From assembly GCA_023423405.1 (NCBI GenBank), contig JAFAFR010000008.1, forward strand, positions 372,001 to 436,000: a DNA stretch of 64,000 nt, read 5' to 3'. Shown piece after piece: positions 7,786-16,067 of this stretch (position 1 is its first letter; each line of letters starts with the position of its first letter). The notes beneath the pieces were generated by a model. That model ran no database searches. It worked only from the letters and a program-made list of their open reading frames with translations, and was not told where the DNA came from. This DNA comes from Bacteroidota bacterium. Its GTDB lineage: Bacteria; Bacteroidota; Bacteroidia; Chitinophagales; Chitinophagaceae. Position numbers and translations under genes: made by a program.

Positions 7786-9351
7786 TTACCGGGCAACGTT
7801 TACCGCGCGTTTTTCGCGGATCACGGTCACCCTGATCTGGCCGGGGAAGGTCATTTCTGTCTGGATCTTTTGCGCGATCTCAAAGCTCAGGCGGTCGCTG
7901 TCGGCATCGGATACCTTATCGGCTTCCACGATCACCCGCAGTTCACGCCCGGCCTGGATGGCATAGGCTTTTTCCACGCCCTGGTAGCTCATGGCCATGT
8001 TCTCCAGGTCCTTGATCCGCTGGAGGTATTGCTGCATGATTTCGCGGCGGGCGCCGGGGCGGGCGCCGGAAATGGCGTCGCAGGCCTGCACGATGGGGGA
8101 GATCACGTATTGCATTTCCATCTCGTCGTGGTGGGCGCCGATGGCGTTCACTACAGCGGGGTTTTCACCGTATTTTTCAGCCAGCTTGGCGCCCAGCAGG
8201 GCATGGCTCAGTTCTGATTCCTCGTCGGGCACTTTACCGATATCGTGCAGGAGGCCGGCTCTTTTCGCCAGCTTGGGGTTCATTCCCAATTCGGAAGCCA
8301 TGATGCCGCAGAGATTGGCCACTTCGCGGCTGTGCATCAGGAGATTCTGTCCGTAAGAAGAGCGGAAGCGCATCTTACCCACAATACGCACCAGCTCCTT
8401 GTGCAGCCCGTGGATACCCAGTTCGATCACCGTTCTTTCACCGATTTCCATCACCTGCTCTTCGATCTGGCGGCGGGTTTTTTCCACCACTTCTTCAATC
8501 CGGGCGGGGTGGATACGGCCATCGGTCACCAGGCGGGTGAGGCTGAGGCGGGCGATCTCGCGGCGCAGCGGATCGAAGGAAGAAAGGATGATGGCTTCGG
8601 GGGTGTCATCCACAATGAGATCCACGCCGGTGGCGGCTTCGATGGCCCGGATGTTCCGGCCTTCGCGGCCAATGATCTGTCCCTTTATTTCGTCGCTTTC
8701 CAGGTTGAAAACCGTGATGGAATTTTCAATGGCCTGTTCGGCCGCCGTACGTTGTATGGTTTGGATGATGATCTTGCGGGCCTCCTTATTGGCTTTCTGT
8801 TTGGCATCGTCGATGATCTCCTGCTGCAGGGCCAGGGCCTGGGTGGAGGCTTCCTGCTTAAGGCTTTCTACCAGTTGGGTGCGGGCTTCGTCGGCCGTCA
8901 GGCCAGCGATTTTTTCGAGGCGGCGAATGTGTTCTTCCTGGTGTTTTTCGAGTTCGGTCCTTTTAAAGTTTACCAGTTCGATCTGGCGGTTTAGGTTTTC
9001 CTTGATGGCTTCGTTTTCTTTGATCTGCTTGTCAATGGCGCTGTCTTTCTGGTTCATCGACACCTCTTTCTGCTTGATCCGGTTCTCTGCATCGCCCAGT
9101 TTCCGGTTCCGGTCCATCACTTCCTTGTCGTGTTCCGCTTTTAGCTGGACGAACCTTTCTTTGGCCTCCAGCAGTTTTTCTTTTTTAAGGGTTTCGGCTT
9201 TTGATTGGGCATCGGAGAGGATTTTGCCGGCTTCGGTATTGGCGTCCTGTATCTTTTGTGCGGTATTGGCCCTGAAAATTATTTTGCCGACGAAAATACC
9301 GGCTGCAAGCGCAGCCACGCCGGCTATAAGGGCCCATATGATAGAATCCAT
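7786..9351 (-). CDS. rny: Ribonuclease Y
   Basis: A membrane-anchored endoribonuclease that starts mRNA decay. From the ATG at 9351 the protein has 521 residues: an N-terminal transmembrane helix (about 4-24), a long coiled coil rich in Glu/Lys/Gln (about 30-200), a KH RNA-binding domain (GQIIGREGRNIRAIE), and an HD phosphohydrolase domain with LLHDIGK and the downstream GAHHDE. The longer frame from 9411 would add 20 residues before the membrane helix and run into zapA, so I reject it. It is the last gene of the pheT-coiled coil-zapA-rny run and ends at a strong terminator. Confidence 0.96.
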   Translation of the reverse strand: MDSIIWALIAGVAALAAGIFVGKIIFRANTAQKIQDANTEAGKILSDAQSKAETLKKEKLLEAKERFVQLKAEHDKEVMDRNRKLGDAENRIKQKEVSMNQKDSAIDKQIKENEAIKENLNRQIELVNFKRTELEKHQEEHIRRLEKIAGLTADEARTQLVESLKQEASTQALALQQEIIDDAKQKANKEARKIIIQTIQRTAAEQAIENSITVFNLESDEIKGQIIGREGRNIRAIEAATGVDLIVDDTPEAIILSSFDPLRREIARLSLTRLVTDGRIHPARIEEVVEKTRRQIEEQVMEIGERTVIELGIHGLHKELVRIVGKMRFRSSYGQNLLMHSREVANLCGIMASELGMNPKLAKRAGLLHDIGKVPDEESELSHALLGAKLAEKYGENPAVVNAIGAHHDEMEMQYVISPIVQACDAISGARPGARREIMQQYLQRIKDLENMAMSYQGVEKAYAIQAGRELRVIVEADKVSDADSDRLSFEIAQKIQTEMTFPGQIRVTVIREKRAVNVAR

Positions 9352-9403
9352 TTCGTTGTTTTTTAAGTAGTTAAGTGAGTCGCTAGTGTGCGAAAGTACG
9401 ATT

Positions 9404-9700
9404 TTAGGCATTCATTTTGTCGAGCAGACCTTCAATCTGCTGCAGCCTGTCGAGGCATTCCCGGGAATCGAGACTGTTTTTGGTTTCCTGGGTTTGCTCG
9501 GTAGCGTACCATACCAGGACCATAGCGATGTAGTCCTGCATGTCTTTGGCGGAAAACTGGGTCTTGAATTCGATCACCTTTTCATTGATGACCCGCACGG
9601 TGTTCCGCACGGCTTCTTCGTCGGCCGGCCGGATGCGGATGCGATAGCTGCGATCGCCGATGACGATATTGATGGGAATCAGTTCTTCTGGCATAGTCAT
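9404..9700 (-). CDS. zapA: Cell division protein ZapA
   Basis: A small cytosolic FtsZ-ring stabiliser. The 98-residue protein has the ZapA N-terminal strand region (LIPINIVIGDRSYRIRI) and a C-terminal helical dimerisation part. The start at 9700 overlaps the stop of the upstream coiled-coil gene (ATGA), pointing to coupled translation; a second ATG two codons later is possible. The neighbours (a coiled-coil protein and rny) match the order I know from Bacteroidota. Confidence 0.82.
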   Translation of the reverse strand: MTMPEELIPINIVIGDRSYRIRIRPADEEAVRNTVRVINEKVIEFKTQFSAKDMQDYIAMVLVWYATEQTQETKNSLDSRECLDRLQQIEGLLDKMNA

Positions 9701-9984
9701 TCGTTCAATAAGGCAATACACTTGTCGATTTCGCGCAGGTATTGGTTGATCCTTTTTTCCAGGGCCTGGCGGTCGGCCTCGGTCATCTGGGGGCGTACGG
9801 CGCGGGCCAGTTCCAGTTGGGTTTCCAGCTCCGTAATGCGGTGCTGCACCAACTGGTCCTTTTCCTGGTACACCTGTACCTGCAACTGCAGGCGCTCGTT
9901 CTCCCGCAACAGTTGCTGCTGCTGTTTTTGCAGGAAAACAAGTTTTTCCTGGATCCGCCTGAGCTGTTGCAGGATGGGTTCCAT
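9697..9984 (-). CDS. Small coiled-coil protein next to zapA (ZapB-like by position)
   Basis: A 95-residue, almost fully helical protein: Gln/Glu/Leu heptads (LQKQQQQLLRENERLQLQ) run through residues 5-60, then a short break (VRPQMTEADR) and a second helix. No signal or membrane segment. ZapB in gammaproteobacteria is a similar-sized all-coiled-coil partner of ZapA, and the ATGA overlap with zapA makes a functional partnership plausible, but sequence homology to ZapB cannot be claimed. It begins 5 bp after pheT. Confidence 0.7.
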   Translation of the reverse strand: MEPILQQLRRIQEKLVFLQKQQQQLLRENERLQLQVQVYQEKDQLVQHRITELETQLELARAVRPQMTEADRQALEKRINQYLREIDKCIALLNE

Positions 9985-9989
9985 AGTGT

Positions 9990-12413
9990 TTACTTTCTGA
10001 TCTCGGCTCCCAGGTCTTCTTCCAGGGATTTCATGATCCGCTGCATCATACCGTCGATCTCTTTGTCGGTGAGGGTTTTTTCTTCGTCCAGGAAAGTGAG
10101 GCTGATGGCCACCGATTTCCGGTCTGTCCCCAATTTATCACTTTCAAACAGATCAAACAGGGCCAGGTTTTTCAAACGGGCAATGCCGGTTTTGCGCAGG
10201 GTGGTGCGGATGGCGTCATAGGGCAGTGATTTTTGTACCACCATGGCCAGGTCGCGCTGCACGGGCAACTGGCGGGGCAGCTCCTTATAACTGATCGCGT
10301 TTTTAGCGGCCAGGTGTACCAGCTTCTCCCAATAGAGATCGGCAAAATATACGGCCTGGCGGATGTCGAACTGGTTGGCCTTGGCGCGGGAAACCTCCCC
10401 GGCAAAACCAATCTCTTCTTTTCCTGCCAGGATGCGCAGCCCGCCTTTTAACCCTGTCGCCTCCTGCTTTTCCCAGCGCAGGTCGGTAACACCGGCGGCA
10501 GCGGCCAGCTTTTCCACCAATCCTTTCAGCACAAAAAAGTCGGCTTCGCGGGCTGGCCTGCGCCAGGACCCGCTTTCAATAGCCCCGCTGAGGTAGAGGC
10601 AGAAATGCGGTTTTTCCTGGTATTTGCCGGGGCCCTGCTGGTGATAGGTTTTTCCCCATTCGAAAAGCCGGAGCGACTGGTTCTTACGGTTAAGGTTATA
10701 CGCAACCACCGACAGGCCGGTTTCCAGCATGGCCGGCCGCAGTACGTTCAGTTCCGCGCTGAGGTTGTTGAGCATTTTCACGGCTTCTTCCAACTGCTGT
10801 TCCGTGAACCAGGCGGCATTGGTGATGGAGTTGGTCAGGATCTCCTGGTAACCCGATCCGGCAAGCGCGGTGGCGAATTTCTCGCGCAGCTTGCCATCCA
10901 GGTCGTTTTCCACGGAAGGGCTGATGTAGATGCCGGCAGGAATGGGCACGTTGTCGAGCCCATCGATGCGCAGGATCTCCTCCACGATATCGGCCGGGAT
11001 GGCAATATCGGGTTTGCTGTAAGGCACGGCCACGCGAAGTTCATCGATCCCGTCTTTCAACACGGCAAATCCCAAGGCTTCCAGGATTTTTTTAACCGTA
11101 TCGGGGTGGTAATTTTTACCACTGAGCTTTTTGAGGTAGTGGTATTTGAGGCTTACTTCCGTGCGGTCGGCCGGTTGGGGATAAACGTCAACAATCTCGG
11201 AGCTCACCTGCCCGCCGGCGATTTCCGTGATGAGCAGCGCTGCCCGTTTCAGTACCTGCACGGTCTGGGAAATATCGGTTCCCTTTTCAAAACGGCTGGC
11301 TGCATCGGTGCGCAGGCCGTGGCGAAAGGAGGTGCGGCGGATCCAGGTGGGATGGAACCAGGCGCTCTCCAGGAAAATGCGGGTACTGCTCTCCGTTACA
11401 CCGCTTTTTATGCCCCCAAAAACGCCGGCGATGCACATGCCTTCTTTCGCGTTGCAGATCATGAGGTCATTGGCTGAAAGCTTTCTCTCCTTTTCATCGA
11501 GGGTCTGGAACCCGGTGCCTTCCGGCAGTGTCTTCACGCTGATCTCCTGCCCTGTAATAGCGTCGGCGTCAAAGGCGTGCAGGGGCTGGCCGGTTTCGTG
11601 CAGCACGAAATTGGTGATGTCCACAATATTGTTGATGGGCCGCACGCCGATGGACAGCAGCCGGTCTTTCAGCCACTGCGGCGACTCGGCCACTTTGATG
11701 CCGCTGATGCTTACGCCGCTGTAGCGCTGGCAGGCGGTTTCGTTTTCGATGCGGACGGTAACAGGAAGGGATTGGTCCTGAACTTTAAAAGCGTTTACAG
11801 ATGGCCGTTTGATGCGCAATTCTTTTTTATCGTGGTGCGTAAGGTAGGCGCATACGTCGCGCGCCACGCCCATATGGCTCATGGCGTCCATGCGGTTGGG
11901 AGTGAGGCCTATCTCGTAGATCGTATCCTGGTAAGGATGGAAGTACTGGGCTGCGGGTATGCCGGTCCGGGCCTCCGCCGGCAATACGATCACCCCGGCA
12001 TGGCTTTCTCCCAGTCCAATCTCGTCTTCGGCGCAGATCATGCCGTGGCTTTCCACGCCCCTGATCTTTGCCACTTTCATGGTGAGGGGGTCACCTTTCA
12101 GGGGATAGATGGTTGTTCCAACCGTAGCCACCACCACCTTCTGCCCTTTTGCCACATTGGGGGCGCCGCACACGATCTGTAATACCTGGCCATTGCCGGT
12201 ATCTACGGTGGTGAGTTTGAGTTTATCGGCGTTCGGATGCGGTTCGCAGGTAAGCACTTCTCCAATGAGGAGTCCCTGCAGACTGCCTTTCACGGATTCG
12301 AAGTTTTCTACGTGTTCTACTTCCAGGCCAATGGCGGTCAGGATCCTGGAAAGTCGCTCGGGGTCCAGGCTGACGGGAAGGTAATCACTGAGCCAGTTAT
12401 AAGAAATCGTCAT
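9990..12413 (-). CDS. pheT: Phenylalanine-tRNA ligase beta subunit
   Basis: The beta chain of the alpha2-beta2 PheRS, which charges tRNA(Phe). From the ATG at 12413 (MTISYNWLSDYLP) it has 807 residues: EMAP-II-like tRNA-binding domain (about 40-150), B3/B4 editing domain, B5 (about 410-480), the catalytic-like core and a C-terminal ferredoxin-fold anticodon-binding domain (ELPRQLPVQRDLAMV). The frame is open for 15 more codons upstream, but these lack family character and would overrun the leader. pheS is not here, so the subunits are unlinked. It is the first gene of the operon running to rny. Confidence 0.97.
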   Translation of the reverse strand: MTISYNWLSDYLPVSLDPERLSRILTAIGLEVEHVENFESVKGSLQGLLIGEVLTCEPHPNADKLKLTTVDTGNGQVLQIVCGAPNVAKGQKVVVATVGTTIYPLKGDPLTMKVAKIRGVESHGMICAEDEIGLGESHAGVIVLPAEARTGIPAAQYFHPYQDTIYEIGLTPNRMDAMSHMGVARDVCAYLTHHDKKELRIKRPSVNAFKVQDQSLPVTVRIENETACQRYSGVSISGIKVAESPQWLKDRLLSIGVRPINNIVDITNFVLHETGQPLHAFDADAITGQEISVKTLPEGTGFQTLDEKERKLSANDLMICNAKEGMCIAGVFGGIKSGVTESSTRIFLESAWFHPTWIRRTSFRHGLRTDAASRFEKGTDISQTVQVLKRAALLITEIAGGQVSSEIVDVYPQPADRTEVSLKYHYLKKLSGKNYHPDTVKKILEALGFAVLKDGIDELRVAVPYSKPDIAIPADIVEEILRIDGLDNVPIPAGIYISPSVENDLDGKLREKFATALAGSGYQEILTNSITNAAWFTEQQLEEAVKMLNNLSAELNVLRPAMLETGLSVVAYNLNRKNQSLRLFEWGKTYHQQGPGKYQEKPHFCLYLSGAIESGSWRRPAREADFFVLKGLVEKLAAAAGVTDLRWEKQEATGLKGGLRILAGKEEIGFAGEVSRAKANQFDIRQAVYFADLYWEKLVHLAAKNAISYKELPRQLPVQRDLAMVVQKSLPYDAIRTTLRKTGIARLKNLALFDLFESDKLGTDRKSVAISLTFLDEEKTLTDKEIDGMMQRIMKSLEEDLGAEIRK

Positions 12414-12455
12414 GTAACGTATGAATATGGTTGCTATGTAGGTAAAACGGGAGAG

Positions 12456-12487
12456 CAAATATAAGAAATGATCGGGGGGGATGGAAA
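12456..12487 (-). promoter_or_regulatory. pheT operon promoter, TTTC-N20-TATATTTG
   Basis: On the minus strand TATATTTG (12463-12456) is a perfect -7 box and TTTC (12487-12484) a one-mismatch -33, 20 bp apart. The pheT ATG follows about 42 nt later. Confidence 0.6.
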
Positions 12488-12578
12488 GACGGTGCTGCCG
12501 GAGGGCGTGAAACGGCAGTGAAACAAGGCATAGGCGGGAAAAATAAATAAAGTTGTAGGTCGCGAATCGGATGTAACC

Positions 12579-12645
12579 GGCTGCAGGGCGGTATCCTGCG
12601 GGGTAGCGGGTTGTTGGGAAAGTCCTGTAACGCCGGACTGCAGCC
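12579..12645. repeat. Structured inverted repeat with two alternative foldings
   Basis: GGCTGCAG (12579-12586) is the exact reverse complement of CTGCAGCC (12638-12645). Two smaller hairpins lie between them: GCAGG/CCTGC (12583-12587 with 12595-12599) and AGTCC/GGACT (12621-12625 with 12635-12639). Both smaller stems share bases with the long stem, so the foldings exclude each other. It could be an intergenic repeat copy or a small structured RNA; no known family is recognised. Confidence 0.45.
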
Positions 12646-12797
12646 TCTTAAGGTGGGATTTTTGGGTGAAAAAACGGGGGCAACGGCCGCAAGTCCCATT
12701 CTGGTAGCCATCCAAACTGACCAAAATTCGGGCCCTAATTCTTTCTGCACAGGCGGTGTGTATTTCTTTGAAAAGAAGAAGGAAAACTTTTTTAAAT

Positions 12798-12848
12798 TGT
12801 GGATAGCCCCGGTAAAATAGTGGAAAATCCCATATTTGCTGTGGATAA
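12798..12848. promoter_or_regulatory. Three DnaA-box-like sites with 21-bp spacing upstream of dnaB
   Basis: TGTGGATAA (12840-12848) is a perfect reverse-strand DnaA box. TGTGGATAG (12798-12806) and AGTGGAAAA (12819-12827) each differ by one base from TGTGNAWAA. All three share one orientation and start exactly 21 bp apart, two helical turns, placing them on one DNA face. They may serve DnaA control of dnaB. Confidence 0.45.
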
Positions 12849-12890
12849 GCACCTGCACTACTTAAGCATAACTAAACGCCGGAAAAAATT

Positions 12891-12921
12891 TTTTTAGGTG
12901 GGAGGGGGGGATATATATTCG
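12891..12921 (+). promoter_or_regulatory. Candidate dnaB promoter, TTTT-N19-TATATTCG
   Basis: TATATTCG (12914-12921) is one mismatch from TAnnTTTG. TTTT at 12891-12894, 19 bp upstream, approximates the -33 box. The leader to the dnaB ATG would be about 52 nt and contains the GGTGTTAACACC palindrome. Confidence 0.4.
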
Positions 12922-12979
12922 CCGTCCTGACCCGGGTGTTAACACCTGCTTCACAATTCCTTCATGTTACGGTAATATA

Positions 12980-14524
12980 ATGGACCTTACTAATATCAAT
13001 AAAGACAGGAAAAACCGACGGAAAGGCTCAATTGATCTCAGCACCATGGTTTACGGGAAAGTGCCGCCCCAGGCTAAGGACCTGGAAGAGGCTGTTCTCG
13101 GCGCCATTATGCTGGAAAAAAGCGCTTTTGACACGGTAATTGAAATCTTAAAGCCGGAATGCTTCTATGTGGATTCCCACCAGCGGATATTCCGGGCCAT
13201 GCAATCGCTTTCTCAAAAAAGCCAACCCATTGATATCCTGACGGTTGTGGAGGAACTCCGCCGCAAGGAGGAACTGGAAATGGTAGGAGGTCCCTATTAT
13301 GTTACCAAACTGACAAATACCGTCGTTTCTTCCGCAAATATTGACGCGCACAGCCGCATCATCCTGCAAAAATTCATCCAGCGCGAGCTGATCCGGATCA
13401 GCGGCGAAGTGATAGGCGATGCTTACGAGGATGCCACCGACGTGTTCGACCTGCTGGATGCGGCCGAGAGCAAACTTTTCGAGATCACCAATAACCACCT
13501 GCGCAAGGATTATAATTCCATTGATTCTGTGCTGGTTAAAACGGTGAAACGCATTGAAGACCTGCGCAACCAGACCGAGGATATTTCCGGGGTGCCCAGT
13601 GGCTTTCCCAGCATTGATAAAGTCACTTTCGGCTGGCAGAAAACGGATCTCATCATCCTGGCGGCCCGCCCGGCCGTGGGTAAAACCGCTTTCGCCCTGA
13701 ACCTGGCGCGGCATGCGGCCCTGCATCCCTCGCGGCCCACAGCGGTGGCGGTATTCAGCCTGGAAATGAGCGCCGGCCAGCTCGTGCAGCGTATTCTTTC
13801 CGCCGAAAGCGAGATCTGGCTGGAAAAAATCAGTCGCGGTAAGCTGGAGGAATACGAAATGAAGCAGCTCTATACCAAGGGTATCCAGCGCCTGTCGGAG
13901 GCCAAGATCTTCATCGACGATACGGCTGCCCTGAATATTTTTGAGCTCCGCGCCAAATGCCGCCGCCTCAAGAACAAGCACGACCTGGGCCTGATCATCA
14001 TCGACTACCTGCAATTGATGAGCGGTGCTGGCGGCAATACCAACCGGGAGCAGGAAATTTCCCAGATATCGCGCTCCCTTAAGCAACTGGCCAAGGAACT
14101 GGAAGTGCCCATCATTGCACTATCGCAGTTAAGCCGGGCCGTGGAAACACGGAAAGAAGGCAATAAGATGCCGCAGTTGAGTGACCTGCGGGAATCGGGC
14201 GCCATTGAACAGGATGCCGATATGGTAATGTTCATTTACCGTCCCGAATACTACGATGTGAATGCCAACGAACACGGCGAAAGCGTAAAGGGCGAAACGC
14301 ATGTTCGCATCGCTAAGCACCGGAACGGATCACTGGAAACCATCAAACTCAAAGCCCTGCTGCACATCCAGAAATTTGTGGACGAGGGAGTGGAAGGGGG
14401 CGAAGCGCCGGGCGCCGGCTGGAAATCGATGGGACCTTCTCCCAGCGCCGACCAGGGCGGTTATCGCCAGATCGGAAGCCGCATGAACAATGTTTCTTTT
14501 GAGGACGACGAAACACCCTTTTAA
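12980..14524 (+). CDS. dnaB: Replicative DNA helicase DnaB
   Basis: The hexameric 5'-3' helicase of the replication fork. The 514-residue protein has the N-terminal primase-interacting helical domain (about 25-130), a linker, and a RecA-like ATPase domain with Walker A AARPAVGKTAF (about 230), the DLGLIIIDYLQLM Walker B region, and the SQLSRAVETR and SGAIEQDADMVMF motifs. It has a basic/Gly-rich C-terminal tail. No intein is present. It stands 3 bp before rsmE and behind an unusual upstream region with DnaA-box-like repeats. Confidence 0.98.
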   Translation: MDLTNINKDRKNRRKGSIDLSTMVYGKVPPQAKDLEEAVLGAIMLEKSAFDTVIEILKPECFYVDSHQRIFRAMQSLSQKSQPIDILTVVEELRRKEELEMVGGPYYVTKLTNTVVSSANIDAHSRIILQKFIQRELIRISGEVIGDAYEDATDVFDLLDAAESKLFEITNNHLRKDYNSIDSVLVKTVKRIEDLRNQTEDISGVPSGFPSIDKVTFGWQKTDLIILAARPAVGKTAFALNLARHAALHPSRPTAVAVFSLEMSAGQLVQRILSAESEIWLEKISRGKLEEYEMKQLYTKGIQRLSEAKIFIDDTAALNIFELRAKCRRLKNKHDLGLIIIDYLQLMSGAGGNTNREQEISQISRSLKQLAKELEVPIIALSQLSRAVETRKEGNKMPQLSDLRESGAIEQDADMVMFIYRPEYYDVNANEHGESVKGETHVRIAKHRNGSLETIKLKALLHIQKFVDEGVEGGEAPGAGWKSMGPSPSADQGGYRQIGSRMNNVSFEDDETPF

Positions 14525-14527
14525 GGC

Positions 14528-15229
14528 ATGAGCCTGCCTTTTTTCTTCGCACCCGGCATCCCGGATGGAGATCGCCTGGTACTGGACGAAAACAATTCGC
14601 GCCACGCCGTTTCCGTGCTGCGGATGGAAGCCGGTGAAAAAATGCACCTGACCAACGGGCGAGGCCTCCTGGTAACCGCCGAAGTCCTGGATCCCCATAA
14701 AAAAAAGACCCAACTGCAATTGCTGGAGGTAGAAACAATTCCCCCGCCATCCAACCGGGTGGTGATAGGGTTCTCGCCTTTGAAGAACAGCAGCCGACTG
14801 GAGTGGTTCCTGGAAAAAGCAACCGAGATGGGGGTAAGCGGCATTGTATTGCTGCAATGCAAAAGAACCGAAAAACAACAGGTTCGGTTGGACCGGCTGC
14901 AACAGATACTGATCAGCGCCCTGCTCCAGAGCCAGCAGTGCTGGCTGCCGGTCCTTCGGGGTCCCCTGCCATTCATGGAACTGGTGCGAGAGGAGCGGAC
15001 TGGCCAAAAATTCATTGCCCATTGCCTCCCTACGGGTAAATCTTCTTTACGTGAACTGGCAGGAACCACCGGCGCCCAGCTCCTGCTGATCGGCCCGGAG
15101 GGCGATTTTACGCCTGATGAAATCGAAGCGGCGATTGCACAGCAATTTGTTCCGGTAAGCCTGGGTGAAACGCGACTGCGTTCGGAAACAGCCGCCATGG
15201 CAGGTGCTGCGCTGCTTTGCCTGCACTAA
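14528..15229 (+). CDS. rsmE: 16S rRNA m3U1498 methyltransferase RsmE
   Basis: Methylates N3 of U1498 in 16S rRNA using SAM. The 233-residue SPOUT-fold protein has an N-terminal PUA-like domain (NSRHAVSVLRMEAGEKMHLT) and the C-terminal knot motifs LLIGPEGDFTPDE and SLGETRLRSETAA, both diagnostic. It starts 3 bp after the dnaB stop and is presumably co-transcribed. Downstream lies the convergent terC gene with a 22-bp gap and no clear terminator. Confidence 0.95.
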   Translation: MSLPFFFAPGIPDGDRLVLDENNSRHAVSVLRMEAGEKMHLTNGRGLLVTAEVLDPHKKKTQLQLLEVETIPPPSNRVVIGFSPLKNSSRLEWFLEKATEMGVSGIVLLQCKRTEKQQVRLDRLQQILISALLQSQQCWLPVLRGPLPFMELVREERTGQKFIAHCLPTGKSSLRELAGTTGAQLLLIGPEGDFTPDEIEAAIAQQFVPVSLGETRLRSETAAMAGAALLCLH

Positions 15230-15251
15230 CGTACCTGCATGGAGAGGGATC

Positions 15252-16055
15252 TTAGTGCGCCTGGTCGTCGTAACGGTCTTTGGGTGCAGTTAACGTAGGC
15301 TCGTGCAATTGAACCGGCTTGCCCCTGCGTTTTTTGAGCATCACCATATTCAGCAGCTCCACTACAAAAGAGAAAGCCATTCCAAAATAGATGTAGTTCT
15401 TCAAATGGAGGTCATGGGCCGCATCGCTGTCCCAGCCTTCGATCACGAGGCTCAGCCCGATCATTACCAGAAAACTCAGTGCCAGCATTTTCAGCGTAGG
15501 GTGCTGGTGGATGAAAGCAGCAATACCGGGACTGAACAGGAACATGATGATCATGGCGATCACTACGGCGGCGATCATGATCTCAACATGTTTGGCCGTA
15601 CCGCCGGCGGTAATGATACTGTCGAAAGAAAATACGGCATCGATCACAATGATTTGCATCATGGCCTGTCCCAGGCTTAAGCCCAGGTTTTTGCCGGCGC
15701 CGGGATCTTCGTCTGTCCCTTCCAGTTTGTTGTGGATTTCCTTCACCGATTTATAAATGAGGAAAAGCCCGCCGCCCAGCATCACAAGGCTGGCCAGGTC
15801 GAAACCCTTGCTGCCGATACTGAAAACGGCCTTTCCTTTTTGTGCCAGCAGCCAGCTCAGTCCCATAAGCATGATACTGCGCATAATGATGCCCGATATC
15901 ATCCAGAAACGCCTGGCTTTCTTCTGGTCTTTCGACTTCGGAAGGCGATTCATGATGATGCTCACAAAGATCACGTTGTCTATGCCGAGCACTACTTCGA
16001 GTACAACCAGGATAAGGAAACTGATGATGCTTTCGCTGGTAAAAAGATGTTCCAT
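15252..16055 (-). CDS. TerC family integral membrane protein
   Basis: A 267-residue polytopic membrane protein with about seven hydrophobic segments. The motifs LEVVLGIDNVIFVSI (about 18-32) and VIDAVFSFDSIITA (about 137-150), each with membrane-embedded acidic residues, are the TerC signatures. TerC members are linked to metal (Mn2+) export and, historically, tellurite resistance; the exact substrate cannot be stated. The C-terminal tail is charged and cytosolic. It follows pyrD by 12 bp on the same strand, so the two probably share a transcript, though the functions are unrelated. Confidence 0.88.
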   Translation of the reverse strand: MEHLFTSESIISFLILVVLEVVLGIDNVIFVSIIMNRLPKSKDQKKARRFWMISGIIMRSIMLMGLSWLLAQKGKAVFSIGSKGFDLASLVMLGGGLFLIYKSVKEIHNKLEGTDEDPGAGKNLGLSLGQAMMQIIVIDAVFSFDSIITAGGTAKHVEIMIAAVVIAMIIMFLFSPGIAAFIHQHPTLKMLALSFLVMIGLSLVIEGWDSDAAHDLHLKNYIYFGMAFSFVVELLNMVMLKKRRGKPVQLHEPTLTAPKDRYDDQAH

Positions 16056-16067
16056 TGTATATAAAGA

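Larger units (their letters stand above)
12414..12979. other. 566-bp intergenic region between divergent pheT and dnaB
   Basis: The only long non-coding stretch in the window. From left to right it holds the pheT promoter (12456-12487), a structured inverted-repeat element (12579-12645), three DnaA-box-like 9-mers at 21-bp intervals (12798-12848), an A/T-rich stretch, a G-rich run (12897-12910), the likely dnaB promoter and a GGTGTTAACACC palindrome (12935-12946). Short open frames crossing it on the minus strand have no protein-like composition. No tRNA was seen. Confidence 0.7.

Noticed and set aside
8399..9370. 323-codon open frame antisense to rny
   Set aside because: Ser/Arg-rich mirror of the coiled-coil region.
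12397..12858. Two open frames crossing the pheT-dnaB intergenic region (minus strand)
   Set aside because: Pro/Phe-rich without domains, and running through the pheT promoter and repeats. Treated as non-coding.
12798..12948. Replication origin (oriC) before dnaB
   Set aside because: Only one perfect DnaA box, no dnaA gene nearby and no strand switch of the surrounding genes; kept as a regulatory hypothesis instead.
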